Numbered from the stretch's first letter, positions 49,361 through 59,003 are shown. The stretch: 64,000 nucleotides of DNA from Bradyrhizobium ottawaense (GCF_900099825.1 NZ_LT629693.1:8009001-8073000); one strand, 5' to 3'. Translations and numbers: made by a program. The notes: generated by a model from the sequence alone, not told the origin.

Positions 49361-51387
49361 CAGGCCGCCGCCGGTTCGATTTCGGCGAGTTCAACACCCT
49401 CGCCGACGATGTCGCCGACCTTGCACTTGATCTTCTTCAAGACGCCCGCATAGGGCGCGCGCAGGGTCTGCTCCATCTTCATGACTTCCAGCGTCAGGAT
49501 CGCAGCGCCCTTCTCCAGGGTCGCGCCCTCCTCGGCCAGCAGCGCCACCACGGTGCCCGGCAACGGCGCCACGATCTTGTCCTCGCCGACGTGCTCCTCG
49601 GTCTCGCCGCCGAACGGATCGACCCAATGCAGGTCGAAGCGGCCGTTGCGGGTGCGCAGATAGAGCTCGTGGTTCTCGATCACGGCCACGACATTCGACT
49701 TCACCCCGTCGATGGTGATGTCGAAGCCGCCGCCGGCATAAGGCATCATCGAAAGAGCGATCGGGGCCGCGCGATCGGCCAACGACACGGTAAACCGGCC
49801 ATCTCCGTAGTGCAGCGTCACCTTCTGCTCGGTGCCCGGCCCCTGCCGGAACTGGAACACCCTTGTCCGAAGGCCGACCGGCTGCCAGCCATAGGTCCGC
49901 CACGGCGAATGCGCTTCGTTTCGCGCGGCCTGCTGCTCTTGGACGATCACGGCCGCCACCGCGGCGCAAAGCTCGAGTTCACCGGGCGGAGGCGAGGTCT
50001 CGGTCAGGCCCTTCAATTCGCGTTCGATGAAACCGGTGTCGATGGTGTTGGCGCGGACGTCGCGATGCGTCACCAGCGCCGACAGGAATGGAATGTTGGT
50101 AGTGATGCCGCGCACATCGGTTTCTTCCAGCCCGCGGTTGAGCCGCTCGATTGCGGCCTCGCGGGTCGGCGCCCAAGCGATCACCTTGGCGAGCATCGCG
50201 TCGTAGTACGGCGACACCGCGTCGCCGCTGCGATAACCGGCGTCGATCCGCAGGCCGTCCACGGCATCCGGCGTACGCCAGGTCTTGATCCGGCCCACTG
50301 AAGGCATGAAATTCTTCTGCGGATTCTCCGCATAGACCCGCGCCTCGATGGCATGGCCGTTCAGTTTGATTTCGTCCTGCTTCAGCGGCAGCTTCTCGCC
50401 AAACGCCACCCGCAACTGCCATTCGACGAGGTCGATGCCGGTGATCAGTTCGGTGACGGGATGTTCGACCTGCAGGCGAGTGTTCATTTCGATGAAAAAC
50501 ACCTCCTTGCCGTCGGAGACGAATTCGATGGTGCCGGCGCCGACATAATTGACCGCCCCCGCCGCCTTGCGCGCGGCGGCGCAGACGGCGTCGCGTTGCG
50601 TGGCGTTGAGCGTCGGCGACGGCGCTTCCTCGATCACCTTCTGATGCCGCCGCTGCAACGTGCATTCGCGCTCGAACAGCGACAGCAGATTGCCGTGGCT
50701 GTCGCCGATGATCTGCACCTCGATATGGCGCGGGTTCTGGACGAACTTTTCGATCAGCATGCGGTCGTCGCCGAACGCCGCCTTGGCTTCGCGCTTGGCG
50801 CTGACGATCGCGGCCGAAAGCTCGCCGGCCGATTTCACCACCCGCATGCCGCGCCCGCCGCCGCCGGCCGACGCCTTCACCAGCACCGGGAAGCCGATCT
50901 TGTCGGCGGCTTCTGCCAGGATCGCCTCGTCCTGGACCTCGCCGTGATAGCCGGGCACCAGCGGCACGCCGGCCTTTTCCATCAGTTGCTTCGAGCCGGA
51001 CTTCGAACCCATCGCGGTCATCATCGCGGCTGTTGGGCCCACGAACACCAGCCCGGCATCCAGGCAGGCCTGTGCGAACTCGGCATTCTCCGACAGGAAA
51101 CCGTAACCGGGATGAACGGCCTCGGCGCCGGTCTTGCGCGCCGCTTCGATCACGCGTTCGATGTTGAGATAGCTGTCGCGCGCCCGCGCCGGCCCGAGCA
51201 GTACGGCCTCATCGGCCATCGCGACATGCATGGCGTCGCGGTCGGCCTCGGAATAGACCGCGACCGTCCGCAGCCCCATGGCGCGGGCGGAGCGGATCAC
51301 GCGGCAGGCGATCTCACCCCGGTTGGCGATCAGAAGGGTGCGAAAACGCCGGTAGAGTTTCGAGCGGTCCATTGTCAGTTCCTGCAT
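49360..51387 (-). CDS. mccA: Methylcrotonyl-CoA carboxylase biotin-containing (alpha) subunit
   Basis: A 675-residue biotin carboxylase/carrier protein. From the N-terminus: LLIANRGEIACRVIRSARAM, ATP-grasp loop KASAGGGGRGMRVV, NTRLQVEHPVTELITGIDLV and the C-terminal carrier with biotinyl-lysine in LEVMKMEQTL. It carboxylates its own biotin, which the beta subunit passes to 3-methylcrotonyl-CoA. The assignment to MCC rather than propionyl-CoA carboxylase rests on the mccB and mvaB neighbours. ATG 51387 overlaps the mccB stop (TGATG); a second ATG is at 51372. Confidence 0.92.
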   Translation of the reverse strand: MQELTMDRSKLYRRFRTLLIANRGEIACRVIRSARAMGLRTVAVYSEADRDAMHVAMADEAVLLGPARARDSYLNIERVIEAARKTGAEAVHPGYGFLSENAEFAQACLDAGLVFVGPTAAMMTAMGSKSGSKQLMEKAGVPLVPGYHGEVQDEAILAEAADKIGFPVLVKASAGGGGRGMRVVKSAGELSAAIVSAKREAKAAFGDDRMLIEKFVQNPRHIEVQIIGDSHGNLLSLFERECTLQRRHQKVIEEAPSPTLNATQRDAVCAAARKAAGAVNYVGAGTIEFVSDGKEVFFIEMNTRLQVEHPVTELITGIDLVEWQLRVAFGEKLPLKQDEIKLNGHAIEARVYAENPQKNFMPSVGRIKTWRTPDAVDGLRIDAGYRSGDAVSPYYDAMLAKVIAWAPTREAAIERLNRGLEETDVRGITTNIPFLSALVTHRDVRANTIDTGFIERELKGLTETSPPPGELELCAAVAAVIVQEQQAARNEAHSPWRTYGWQPVGLRTRVFQFRQGPGTEQKVTLHYGDGRFTVSLADRAAPIALSMMPYAGGGFDITIDGVKSNVVAVIENHELYLRTRNGRFDLHWVDPFGGETEEHVGEDKIVAPLPGTVVALLAEEGATLEKGAAILTLEVMKMEQTLRAPYAGVLKKIKCKVGDIVGEGVELAEIEPAAA

Positions 51388-52991
51388 CACATCCTGAACA
51401 GGCCGAACTTCGTCGGCTCGATCGGCGCATTCGCCGATGCGGATAATCCGAGGCCGAGCACCAGCCGCGTATCGGCGGGATCCATCACGCCGTCATCCCA
51501 CAGCCGCGCGGTGGCATAATACGGACTGCCCTGGTGTTCGTATTGGGCGCGGATCGGCGCGCGAAACTTCTCGTCCTCTTCGGCCGACCAGGTGTCACCC
51601 TTGGCCTCGATACCGTCGCGCCGCACCTGGGCCAGAACCATCGAGGCCTGTTCGCCGCCCATGACGGAGATGCGCGCGTTCGGCCACATCCAGAGGAAGC
51701 GCGGGCTATAGGCGCGGCCGCTCATGCCGTAATTGCCGGCGCCATAGGAGCCGCCGATCACGACGGTGAATTTCGGCACGCCGGCGGTTGCCACCGCCGT
51801 CACCAGCTTGGCGCCGTCGCGGGCGATGCCGCCGGCCTCGTACTTCTTGCCGACCATGAAGCCGGTGATGTTCTGCAGGAACACCAGCGGGATATTGCGC
51901 TGGCAGCATAGTTCGATGAAGTGCGCGCCCTTCAGCGAACTCTCGCTGAACAGGATGCCGTTATTGGCGATGATGCCGACCGGGTAGCCCCAGATATGGG
52001 CGAAGCCGCAGATCAGCGTCGTGCCGTACAGTTTCTTGAACTCGTCGAATTCCGAGCCGTCCACCAGCCGCGCGATGATGTCGTGGACGTCGAACGGCTT
52101 GCGGCCGTCGGCGGAGACCACGCCGTAGATTTCCTCGGCCGGAAACAGCGGCTCCCGCGGCTCGCGCATGTTCAACGCGGCGCGCGTCGGCGGTTTCAGC
52201 GTGGCGACGATGCGCCGGGCGATCCCGATCGCATGGGCGTCGTTCTGCGCATAGTGATCGGTAACGCCGGATTGCCGCGAATGCACGTCGGCGCCGCCGA
52301 GTTCCTCGGCGGTCACGACCTCGCCGGTCGCGGCCTTCACCAGCGGCGGGCCACCGAGAAAGATCGTGCCCTGATTGCGCACGATGATGCTCTCGTCGGA
52401 CATCGCAGGCACATAGGCGCCACCCGCGGTGCAGGAGCCCATCACGATCGCGATCTGCGGAATGCCCTGTGAGGACATCTGTGCCTGGTTGTAGAAGATG
52501 CGGCCGAAATGCCGCTCGTCCGGAAAGATCTCGTCCTGCATCGGCAGGAAGGCGCCGCCGGAATCGACCATGTAGACGCAGGGCAGATTGTTCTGCCGCG
52601 CGATATCCTGCGCGCGCAGATGCTTCTTCACCGTCATCGGGTAATAGGTGCCGCCCTTGATGGTGGCGTCGTTGGCGACGATGACGCATTCGCGGCCCGA
52701 AATGCGGCCCACCCCGGTGATGACGCTGGCGGAATGGACGTCGCCGCCATAGAGGCCGTTGGCGGCCAGCGGCGACAATTCAAGGAAGGCCGTGCCGGGA
52801 TCGATCAGCAGGTCGACGCGTTCGCGCGCCAGCATCTTGCCGCGCGAGGTATGCCGGGCCCGCGAAACCTTGCCGCCGCCGCCGGCGACCACCTTGAGCT
52901 TCTCGCGAAGGTCCGCGACGAGGCCGCGCATGACTTCCGCATTGCGGGCAAATTCGGGGGATGTGGGATCGATCGTGGAATGAAGCTGCAT
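51387..52991 (-). CDS. mccB: Methylcrotonyl-CoA carboxylase carboxyltransferase (beta) subunit
   Basis: A 534-residue crotonase-superfamily carboxyltransferase. Typical pieces: [56 protein letters not shown] (acyl-CoA oxyanion loop), [20 protein letters not shown] and the C-terminal [20 protein letters not shown], which is characteristic of MCC beta. Start ATG 52991. It is the first gene of the operon, with no isovaleryl-CoA dehydrogenase or AtuC-like gene alongside. Confidence 0.93.
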   Translation of the reverse strand: MQLHSTIDPTSPEFARNAEVMRGLVADLREKLKVVAGGGGKVSRARHTSRGKMLARERVDLLIDPGTAFLELSPLAANGLYGGDVHSASVITGVGRISGRECVIVANDATIKGGTYYPMTVKKHLRAQDIARQNNLPCVYMVDSGGAFLPMQDEIFPDERHFGRIFYNQAQMSSQGIPQIAIVMGSCTAGGAYVPAMSDESIIVRNQGTIFLGGPPLVKAATGEVVTAEELGGADVHSRQSGVTDHYAQNDAHAIGIARRIVATLKPPTRAALNMREPREPLFPAEEIYGVVSADGRKPFDVHDIIARLVDGSEFDEFKKLYGTTLICGFAHIWGYPVGIIANNGILFSESSLKGAHFIELCCQRNIPLVFLQNITGFMVGKKYEAGGIARDGAKLVTAVATAGVPKFTVVIGGSYGAGNYGMSGRAYSPRFLWMWPNARISVMGGEQASMVLAQVRRDGIEAKGDTWSAEEDEKFRAPIRAQYEHQGSPYYATARLWDDGVMDPADTRLVLGLGLSASANAPIEPTKFGLFRM

Positions 52992-53222
52992 GATCGGCGT
53001 CTTCTTTGAATGCTGGCGAGCCGTTGAGATTGCCTTGAGATGGACAAGCACGGCGCCCCTCGCGAGGATGCGAACCGGCTGTACCATCTTTGCGGCAACG
53101 TGTCCCGGCTATGGGAGTTGTCGGCTCATTCTGAAGGGCGAGTTCGGGTCCGGCAATACCGGCGCCGGGCGATGAGGCCTGCTGGCGTTCTCATCAATAC
53201 CTCCTTTCAGGCTGCGCGGGTC

Positions 53223-53271
53223 GTTGAATTCAACACGTCGGCAGGCCAATGAATTAAACGATCATACGTTT
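53223..53271. promoter_or_regulatory. Putative TetR operators upstream of the mccB operon
   Basis: Two dyads lie in the divergent gap. One is a perfect 12-bp palindrome GTTGAATTCAAC (53223-53234). The other is AAACG (53256-53260) with CGTTT (53267-53271) inside an AT-rich AATTAAACG...CGTTTTTTTAATT context. Either could be the target of the adjacent TetR protein. Which is used cannot be told from sequence alone. Confidence 0.5.
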
Positions 53272-53409
53272 TTTTAATTGAATCGCAAGTAGCTTGGTCG
53301 GATCGCCGCACGGCGCATCCAGATCGTTGAAATTGCTATAATTTCATGCAATGAATATACGAGCGTTTGCTTGTTTCTGCAGAACCGATATCAAGCAAAC
53401 AGAGCTTCC

Positions 53410-53473
53410 AGAGGACTGCTTTCAGAGGACTGCTTTCAGAGGACTGCTTTCAGAGGACTGCTTTCAGAGGACT
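53410..53473 (+). repeat. Tandem 14-bp repeat containing a Shine-Dalgarno-like core
   Basis: AGAGGACTGCTTTC is repeated four times exactly (53410-53465), followed by a partial AGAGGACT (53466-53473) two bases before ATG 53475. Each unit carries AGAGGA, resembling a ribosome-binding site. As 14 is not a multiple of 3, any change in copy number would alter the leader length and the frame of upstream starts. Confidence 0.95.
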
Positions 53474-53474
53474 C

Positions 53475-54167
53475 ATGGCGCGCACGATCGGCTCATACGG
53501 CCCGAAGACGATGGAGGCGATCCGCAAAGCGGGACTGCGCCTCATCTTCGAACATGGCTATTCGGCGATGAGCCTGCGGCAGCTCGCCGCCGCGGTCGGG
53601 ATCCAGGCCGGATCGCTCTACAATCATATCAGCACCAAGCAGGAACTGCTGTTCGACCTCGTACAGGACCACATCAACGAGTTGCTTCGTCAGCTCGATC
53701 TTGCCTTGCTGGGGAAACAACGGCCGGCCGAGAAGCTCTCGGCCTTCGTCGCGTTCCACGTCACCTACCACATGACCAAGAAGCGCGAGGTCTTCATCGC
53801 CAATTCCGAACTGCGAAGCCTCGAGCCGAAGAACTACGATGCGATCGTGAAGTTGCGCGGCGCCTACGAGCGGCGGTTGGCGGAGATTCTCGCGGAAGGC
53901 GTATCGGAAGGCGTATTCGAGGTCGTCGATATCCAGGTGGCGACGTTTGCGATCCTGGCGCTTCTGACCGGCATCTGCACATGGTACCGGCCGGGCGGTC
54001 GACTGACCCGCGAGGCCATCATCGCTGCCCACGAGAAGCTGGTTCTCTCGAGCGTTACTCCCGGGGGAACGGCGAGTCCTGCCCGAACAAATCCTGCTCG
54101 AACAACTCCGGTTCGGAAGAGAAGCAGGCCTGCCCGGAGCGTTGCGCCCGGCCAGCAGCGCGATTGA
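53475..54167 (+). CDS. TetR-family transcriptional regulator
   Basis: A 230-residue regulator from ATG 53475. The N-terminal helix-turn-helix is standard (GLRLIFEHGYSAMSLRQLAA, AAVGIQAGSLYNHISTKQEL). The ligand domain (residues 80-190) ends before an unusual proline/threonine/arginine-rich tail (SPARTNPARTTPVRKRSRPA). It is divergent from mccB, so control of leucine/isovalerate degradation is likely. The start is placed after the 14-bp repeats because family homology begins with YGPKTMEAIRKAGL. Confidence 0.9.
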   Translation: MARTIGSYGPKTMEAIRKAGLRLIFEHGYSAMSLRQLAAAVGIQAGSLYNHISTKQELLFDLVQDHINELLRQLDLALLGKQRPAEKLSAFVAFHVTYHMTKKREVFIANSELRSLEPKNYDAIVKLRGAYERRLAEILAEGVSEGVFEVVDIQVATFAILALLTGICTWYRPGGRLTREAIIAAHEKLVLSSVTPGGTASPARTNPARTTPVRKRSRPARSVAPGQQRD

Positions 54168-54178
54168 TCGAGGCGCAC

Positions 54179-54676
54179 ATGACAGAACTTCAGCAGCTCG
54201 ACGAGATCGATTTGCGGATATTGTCCGAACTGCAGAACGACGGGCGCATCCGCAACAATGAACTGGCTGTCCGGGTCGGCCTATCGCCCCCTTCCTGCCG
54301 GCGGCGCGTTCGCGCCTTGCGCGAGCGCGGCGTGGTCAAGACGATCCGCGCCTCCCTCGACGAAAGGCTGCTCGGCTACGAGGTGACATCCTTCGTGACG
54401 ATCCAGTTGCAGAGCCAGGCCCAGGCAACAGTCCAGGCTTTCGAGAGTTCGATTGCGGCCATCCCTCTGGTCCAGCAGTGCTGGCGGCTTTCGGGAGAAG
54501 CCGACTTCTTGCTGAAATGTGTCGCGCTCAGCGTCGAGGGAATGCACCAGCAGCTGCTGCAGTTTGCGGCGATGCCCAGTGTCCGCAACATCAGGAGCTT
54601 GCCGGTGCTCGGTGTCGCAAAGGATGAGCCGTTGCCGATGCCGGATTATCCGCCCGCATCCATCGCAGTAGAATAG
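54179..54676 (+). CDS. Lrp/AsnC-family transcriptional regulator
   Basis: A 165-residue regulator from ATG 54179, 11 bases after the TetR gene. Helix-turn-helix at LDEIDLRILSELQNDGRIRN and NELAVRVGLSPPSCRRRVRA, then an RAM/effector domain (FVTIQLQSQAQATVQAFESS, CWRLSGEADFLLKCVALSVE). Lrp-like proteins sense amino acids. Placed beside leucine-degradation genes, it may respond to leucine or valine, but this is inference. Probably co-transcribed with the TetR gene. Confidence 0.9.
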   Translation: MTELQQLDEIDLRILSELQNDGRIRNNELAVRVGLSPPSCRRRVRALRERGVVKTIRASLDERLLGYEVTSFVTIQLQSQAQATVQAFESSIAAIPLVQQCWRLSGEADFLLKCVALSVEGMHQQLLQFAAMPSVRNIRSLPVLGVAKDEPLPMPDYPPASIAVE

Positions 54677-54717
54677 CGCCGGCCCTACCCCGGTGGGTCG
54701 AGCCTAATGGGTCCAGC

Positions 54718-55023
54718 CTAATGGGTCCAAGGCTCGCCGCGCCGGAAAGCGAAATTGTCCGAATAGGCAACCTGGCGCTGGATCGAATCCTTGGGCTCGA
54801 TCACCTGGTAGGCGATGCCCTTGCGTTCGCAATAGGCCACCGCCTCCTCCCTGGTGTCGAAGTGCAAAGTGAGCTGCTGTTTCATGTCGCCGGACGAGGT
54901 CCAGCCCATCAGGGGCTCGATCGCCCGGGGCTGCTCGGGCTCGTAATCGAGCTGCCACTCCCTGGTTTTGGCCCTCCCCGATTGCATCGCGTTTTTGGCG
55001 GGCTTAAAAATGCGTGCGGTCAT
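54718..55023 (-). CDS. NADH dehydrogenase accessory subunit (NDUFS4-like, ETC complex I family)
   Basis: A 101-residue protein from ATG 55023. The NDUFS4 pattern is clear: ARIFKPAKNAMQSGRAKTRE, MGWTSSGDMKQQLTLHFDTR and EEAVAYCERKGIAYQVIEPK, ending AFRRGEPWTH. In mitochondria and alphaproteobacteria this small peripheral subunit stabilises complex I. The frame is open to 55191, but the extra 56 residues are not family-like. A short tandem duplication of about 14 bp (around 54701-54730) overlaps its stop. Confidence 0.9.
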   Translation of the reverse strand: MTARIFKPAKNAMQSGRAKTREWQLDYEPEQPRAIEPLMGWTSSGDMKQQLTLHFDTREEAVAYCERKGIAYQVIEPKDSIQRQVAYSDNFAFRRGEPWTH

Positions 55024-55278
55024 GGATGGTAGAACCCCAAAGAGATGTGTAACGAGATAGGCGACATGGAAGCGTTTGGCGGAAACATCAGGGATAGTAT
55101 AGAGACACCTTTCAGGGACTTGATCGGTGATTCCGTAACCCCGAATGTACCAGTTCTGCACCGGTATAGTCATTATGCTGCACTGTGACAATCTTGGGCC
55201 GCCCAGCGGCCCAAGGACGATCTAGAGCCTGATCTAGCGGCCCGATCCTCTCGAAAGCATCACTTCGAAACGGCACCC

Positions 55279-56427
55279 ATGAAAATCAACGCCACCCTAC
55301 CCGAAAAAGGACGCGACCTCCGGCTCGACCTGTTTCGCGGGGTCGCGAACTGGGCGATTTTTCTGGATCACATCCCCGACAACGTCGTGAACTGGATCAC
55401 GACCCGCAATTACGGCTTCAGCGACGCCGCCGACCTGTTCGTCTTCATCTCCGGCTATACCGCCTCCTTTGTCTATGCCCGGATGATGCTCGACCGCGGC
55501 TTCATCGTCGGCGCCACCCGGCTGACCAAGCGTGTCTGGCAGCTCTACGTCGCCCACATCATCCTGTTCGTGATCTATATCGCCTCGATCAGCTATCTGG
55601 CGCTGCGGTTCGGCGATTCCGAACTGGTCAACGAGTTCAACGTCGTCGGGCTGGTCGATAATGCCACCGAAACGCTGCGGCAGGGGCTGTTCCTGAAGTT
55701 CAAGCCGGTCAATCTCGACGTGCTGCCGCTCTACATCGTGCTGATGGGACTGTTTCCGCCGGTGCTGTGGATGATGCTGCGCCAGCCCAACTGGACCATG
55801 CTGGCGTCGATCGCATTGTGGCTGGTGGCCCGCCAGACGGGCTGGAACCTGCCTGCCTACCCGGCCGGCACCTGGTACTTCAATCCGTACTGCTGGCAGG
55901 TGCTGTTCGTGTTCGGCTCATGGTGCGCGCTTGGCGGCGCCCGGCGGTCGATGGGGGTGATCAATCACCCGGTCACGCTCTGGCTCTGCATCGGCTATCT
56001 GATCCTGGGCCTCGTCATGACGATGGCCGGCAAGTTCCCGGATTTCGGGTCGCTGTTCCCGCATTGGCTGTATTCGACGTTCAACCCGAACGACAAAACC
56101 AACCTGGCGCCCTATCGTTTCCTCCACTTCGTCGTCATCGTGATCATGGTGATCCGGTTCGTGCCGAAGGACTGGCCGGGCCTGGAGTGGAAGGTGTTCG
56201 ATCCGCTGATCGTCTGCGGTCAGCAGTCGCTTGCCGTGTTCTGCGTCGGCGTATTCCTGTCCTTTGTCGGGCATTTCGAGCTGTCGATGAGCTCGGGCTC
56301 GCTGTTCGCGCAGATCTTCGTCAGCGTCACCGGCATCGCGATCATGACCATCGTCGCCTACTACATTTCCTGGTCGAAGCGGCAGGACAAGCCGCTGCCC
56401 AAACCGCCGGTACCGAAACCCGCCTGA
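55279..56427 (+). CDS. OpgC-family membrane protein
   Basis: A 382-residue acyltransferase-3-like protein with ten or so helices. The N-terminus RDLRLDLFRGVANWAIFLDH and SDAADLFVFISGYTASFVYA are the OpgC signature, with the catalytic-type His in LDH. OpgC transfers succinyl groups to osmoregulated periplasmic glucans; in Bradyrhizobium such genes are often present in several copies. Start ATG 55279. It converges with the carbamoyltransferase gene (stops 25 bases apart). Confidence 0.9.
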   Translation: MKINATLPEKGRDLRLDLFRGVANWAIFLDHIPDNVVNWITTRNYGFSDAADLFVFISGYTASFVYARMMLDRGFIVGATRLTKRVWQLYVAHIILFVIYIASISYLALRFGDSELVNEFNVVGLVDNATETLRQGLFLKFKPVNLDVLPLYIVLMGLFPPVLWMMLRQPNWTMLASIALWLVARQTGWNLPAYPAGTWYFNPYCWQVLFVFGSWCALGGARRSMGVINHPVTLWLCIGYLILGLVMTMAGKFPDFGSLFPHWLYSTFNPNDKTNLAPYRFLHFVVIVIMVIRFVPKDWPGLEWKVFDPLIVCGQQSLAVFCVGVFLSFVGHFELSMSSGSLFAQIFVSVTGIAIMTIVAYYISWSKRQDKPLPKPPVPKPA

Positions 56428-56452
56428 GCGCGGGCTGAGACAGGCTGCGTTC

Positions 56453-58273
56453 TCAGCCGGTCCCCGCTCCGGCCGGCTGGGTCGATGCCACCAGGGTCGC
56501 GACGTCGGTGAAGGTGTTGACGAGCGGCGCGACCACCCGGTGCATCGCCGTCTTCGTCACCACCGTGTCGTGCAGGATCAGATTGTCGATCCCCGTGTTC
56601 AGGAAGCAGGCCACGGCATCCTCGGGCGTTTCCACGATCGGCTCGCCCTTGATGTTGAAGGAGGTGTTGATCAGCACGGGAACGCCGGTCAGCGCCTCGA
56701 ACTCCTTCAGCAGACGATAGAGCCTCGGATTGGTCGCCTCGCGCACGGTCTGCACGCGTGCGGTGCCGTCGACATGCACGATCGCCGGAATCTTGTCGCG
56801 CCATTCGGGGCGAACCGGTTTTGCGATCAGCATGAACGGCGAGTCCTCCTCGCCCTCGAATACGTCCTTCATCCGCTCGGCCAGCACGATCGGCGCGAAC
56901 GGCCGGAACGCTTGCCGGTGCTTGACGCGGCTGTTGAGGATGTCCTTCATCTCGGGCTTGCGCGGATCGGCCAGCAGGCTGCGATTGCCGAGCGCCCGCG
57001 GCCCAAACTCCGAGCGGTCCTGGAACCAGCCGATCACGCGCTGGTCGGCGAGCAGCCTGGCCGTATCGCGGCAGACATTGTCGCTGCGCCTGGCATCGAC
57101 CTGAATCCGCACCAGGAACTTCCGTAGCGCGCTGGCGGCCTCCTGTTCGCTATAGGGCTTGCCGACATAGGAATGGTCCATGACGAAGCTGCGCCGCTGC
57201 TTCAGGATCTCCAGCCAGCCATAATAGGCGCAGCCGATCGCGATGCCGTCATCGCCCGCCGCCGGCTGGATCCAGACATTGTCGAACCCGGCTTCGCGGG
57301 CGACCCTGCCGTTCGCCACGCAATTGAGCGCGACGCCGCCGGCCATGCACAGGTTCTTCGCCCCGGTCGTTTCGCGCAGCCAGCGCGCGCGCGCGAGCAG
57401 CACGTTTTCGGTATCGTCCTGCACCCGCCAGGCCAGATCTTCCCAGTGCCGCATCGAGGGACTTTTCTCCCAGCTGCTGCCGTCAAAGATGTGGGGCTGG
57501 GTGAACTCGCCGGTCCAGCGCGGCACCTGCAACTTGCCGTCGGTCAGTTCCAGCAGGTGCTTGACCTGTTCGTGCCGGCCATAGGGCGCGAGCCCCATCA
57601 GCTCGCCGCACTTGTTCCAGTCGCCGAAGATGTAGGTCGAGGCCCGGCTGTAGAGCGCGCCGAGACCGGGCATGGTGTAGAATTCATCGCTAAGGAAGCC
57701 GCGGTCCGGCTCCATCCAGACCTTCTTCAGACATTCCAGTTCGTTGCCCTTGAACTTGTAGTAGCTCTCGGATTCGCGCGCGAGCGGCGTCGCCGTATCG
57801 CTGGCGGGATAGGCTTCCATGACGTCGGACTGATAGCTACCGACGCCGTCGACGATCATCACGACGCCTTCCTCGAACGGCGACACCGCGAACGCGCTGT
57901 AGGCGTGCGCCAGATGGTGCGAGATCGAGACCACCTTGTCCTGCCCCGACCGGTAGAGCGGGTGCTTCGCGGCCTCGCCGCGCTCGAATTCCGGAAGAAA
58001 GCCCGGCGCGTCAAAATAGACCAGCCGCTCCTCCATTTCCGGGACCGGCATGATGTAGCAATTGCGCACGACCAGATCGACGTCATCGAGCGTGATGCCC
58101 TCGGCCTGCAGGCAATAATCGATCACCTCCTTGTAGAAGCCGGAAGCATGCTTGTTTCGCGTGATCCGCTCCTTGGCGATCGCGAACGCGATGGCGCCGT
58201 CGCGCAACAGGCAGGCGCTCACATCATGGTCATAGGTGTTCAGGCCGAGCACATAGGTGTGTTGTTTGGGCAT
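56453..58273 (-). CDS. NodU/CmcH-family carbamoyltransferase
   Basis: A 606-residue enzyme in two domains. The N-terminal ASKHA/Kae1-like part has VLGLNTYDHDVSACLLRDGA, SISHHLAHAYSAFAVSPFEE (metal-binding histidines) and VMIVDGVGSYQSDV. The C-terminal part contains GWFQDRSEFGPRALGNRSLL and VLINTSFNIKGEPIVETPED. It transfers carbamoyl from carbamoyl phosphate to a hydroxyl; NodU acts on Nod factor, but no nod genes are near. The acceptor here is unknown, and a surface glycolipid or glucan is possible. Confidence 0.92.
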   Translation of the reverse strand: MPKQHTYVLGLNTYDHDVSACLLRDGAIAFAIAKERITRNKHASGFYKEVIDYCLQAEGITLDDVDLVVRNCYIMPVPEMEERLVYFDAPGFLPEFERGEAAKHPLYRSGQDKVVSISHHLAHAYSAFAVSPFEEGVVMIVDGVGSYQSDVMEAYPASDTATPLARESESYYKFKGNELECLKKVWMEPDRGFLSDEFYTMPGLGALYSRASTYIFGDWNKCGELMGLAPYGRHEQVKHLLELTDGKLQVPRWTGEFTQPHIFDGSSWEKSPSMRHWEDLAWRVQDDTENVLLARARWLRETTGAKNLCMAGGVALNCVANGRVAREAGFDNVWIQPAAGDDGIAIGCAYYGWLEILKQRRSFVMDHSYVGKPYSEQEAASALRKFLVRIQVDARRSDNVCRDTARLLADQRVIGWFQDRSEFGPRALGNRSLLADPRKPEMKDILNSRVKHRQAFRPFAPIVLAERMKDVFEGEEDSPFMLIAKPVRPEWRDKIPAIVHVDGTARVQTVREATNPRLYRLLKEFEALTGVPVLINTSFNIKGEPIVETPEDAVACFLNTGIDNLILHDTVVTKTAMHRVVAPLVNTFTDVATLVASTQPAGAGTG

Positions 58274-58641
58274 GGGGACTCGTTAGGGCGGGGATCGTCG
58301 CGCGCTGAGAGATGGGAATCGTGTCGACATCAAGTTACGGGCGTGGCCTTAAATTGCCGGCGCGGCCATCAAATGGCTGAAGCAACCTTGCCGGAGTTTT
58401 TGCGTTCCAATTCTGCAACGCACGATCAGCCACGTTCAGAAAGATGAACGGCGAGATCCGTAAATCCGCCGCAACCAGACTGTAACTTGACCTTACATTC
58501 CCTTCTCAATAAAGTCGTTAAAACCCGCAAGAACCTTAGTAAAAATATTGTCTTAGCGCATCTGAACCGAAAGCATTCTCAGGCGTCTAAGTGAGATAAA
58601 GCCGAAGTTCGGTTGTTTGGAAGTGACCGGGAGATTCTTGA
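58274..58641. other. Gene-free region upstream of the glycine-rich protein
   Basis: About 370 bp, AT-richer than the surroundings (for example 58495-58575). It probably contains divergent promoters for the carbamoyltransferase and the glycine-rich protein. No strong palindrome or small gene found. Confidence 0.45.
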
Positions 58642-58926
58642 ATGACTAAACGCTACAATATCCTGACGCGCTGCCTCGCAGCGTTGGCTTTGTTGTTCGT
58701 CTACGTGGCCAGCACGTCTGCGATTCTGGTTGGCGCAACGACTTCGCCCGCCCAGGCCTGGCGCGGTGGCGGACGCGGCGGTGGCTGGGGACGTGGCGGT
58801 GGCTGGGGCCGCGGCTATGGCCGTGGTTATGGTCGTGGCTATGGCTACTACGGTGGCGGCGTGATCGTTCGCCCCGGTCCGCGTTGCTGGTGGAACGCTT
58901 ACGGCGCTCGCGTCTGCAGGTGGTGA
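58642..58926 (+). CDS. Glycine-rich exported small protein
   Basis: A 94-residue protein with a long signal sequence (residues ~10-40, ALALLFVYVASTSAILVGAT) followed by a Gly/Arg/Tyr/Trp-rich repeat region (RGGGRGGGWGRGGGWGRGYG then GYGRGYGYYGGG) and a conserved tail (GPRCWWNAYGARVCRW) with two cysteines that may pair. Such proteins are common in Bradyrhizobium and may associate with the envelope. Monocistronic, with a clear terminator 47 bp after its stop. Confidence 0.8.
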   Translation: MTKRYNILTRCLAALALLFVYVASTSAILVGATTSPAQAWRGGGRGGGWGRGGGWGRGYGRGYGRGYGYYGGGVIVRPGPRCWWNAYGARVCRW

Positions 58927-58972
58927 CATCGGCTTGATCGCCGTCCCGCTACGCGTGATCGGTTATAAGTTT

Positions 58973-59003
58973 AAGGCGTGCCGCATAGCCGGCACGCCTT
59001 TTT
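58973..59003 (+). terminator. Intrinsic terminator of the glycine-rich gene
   Basis: A perfect 11-bp stem (AAGGCGTGCCG 58973-58983 with CGGCACGCCTT 58990-59000, loop CATAGC) ending in a T tract. Confidence 0.9.

Noticed and set aside
53410..53473. CRISPR-like array
   Set aside because: Repeats are directly abutting with no spacers; it is a simple tandem repeat.
53351..54676. A 441-codon frame that would join the repeat leader to the Lrp gene
   Set aside because: Its middle is the TetR gene in a different frame and is not protein-like; the real Lrp start is ATG 54179.
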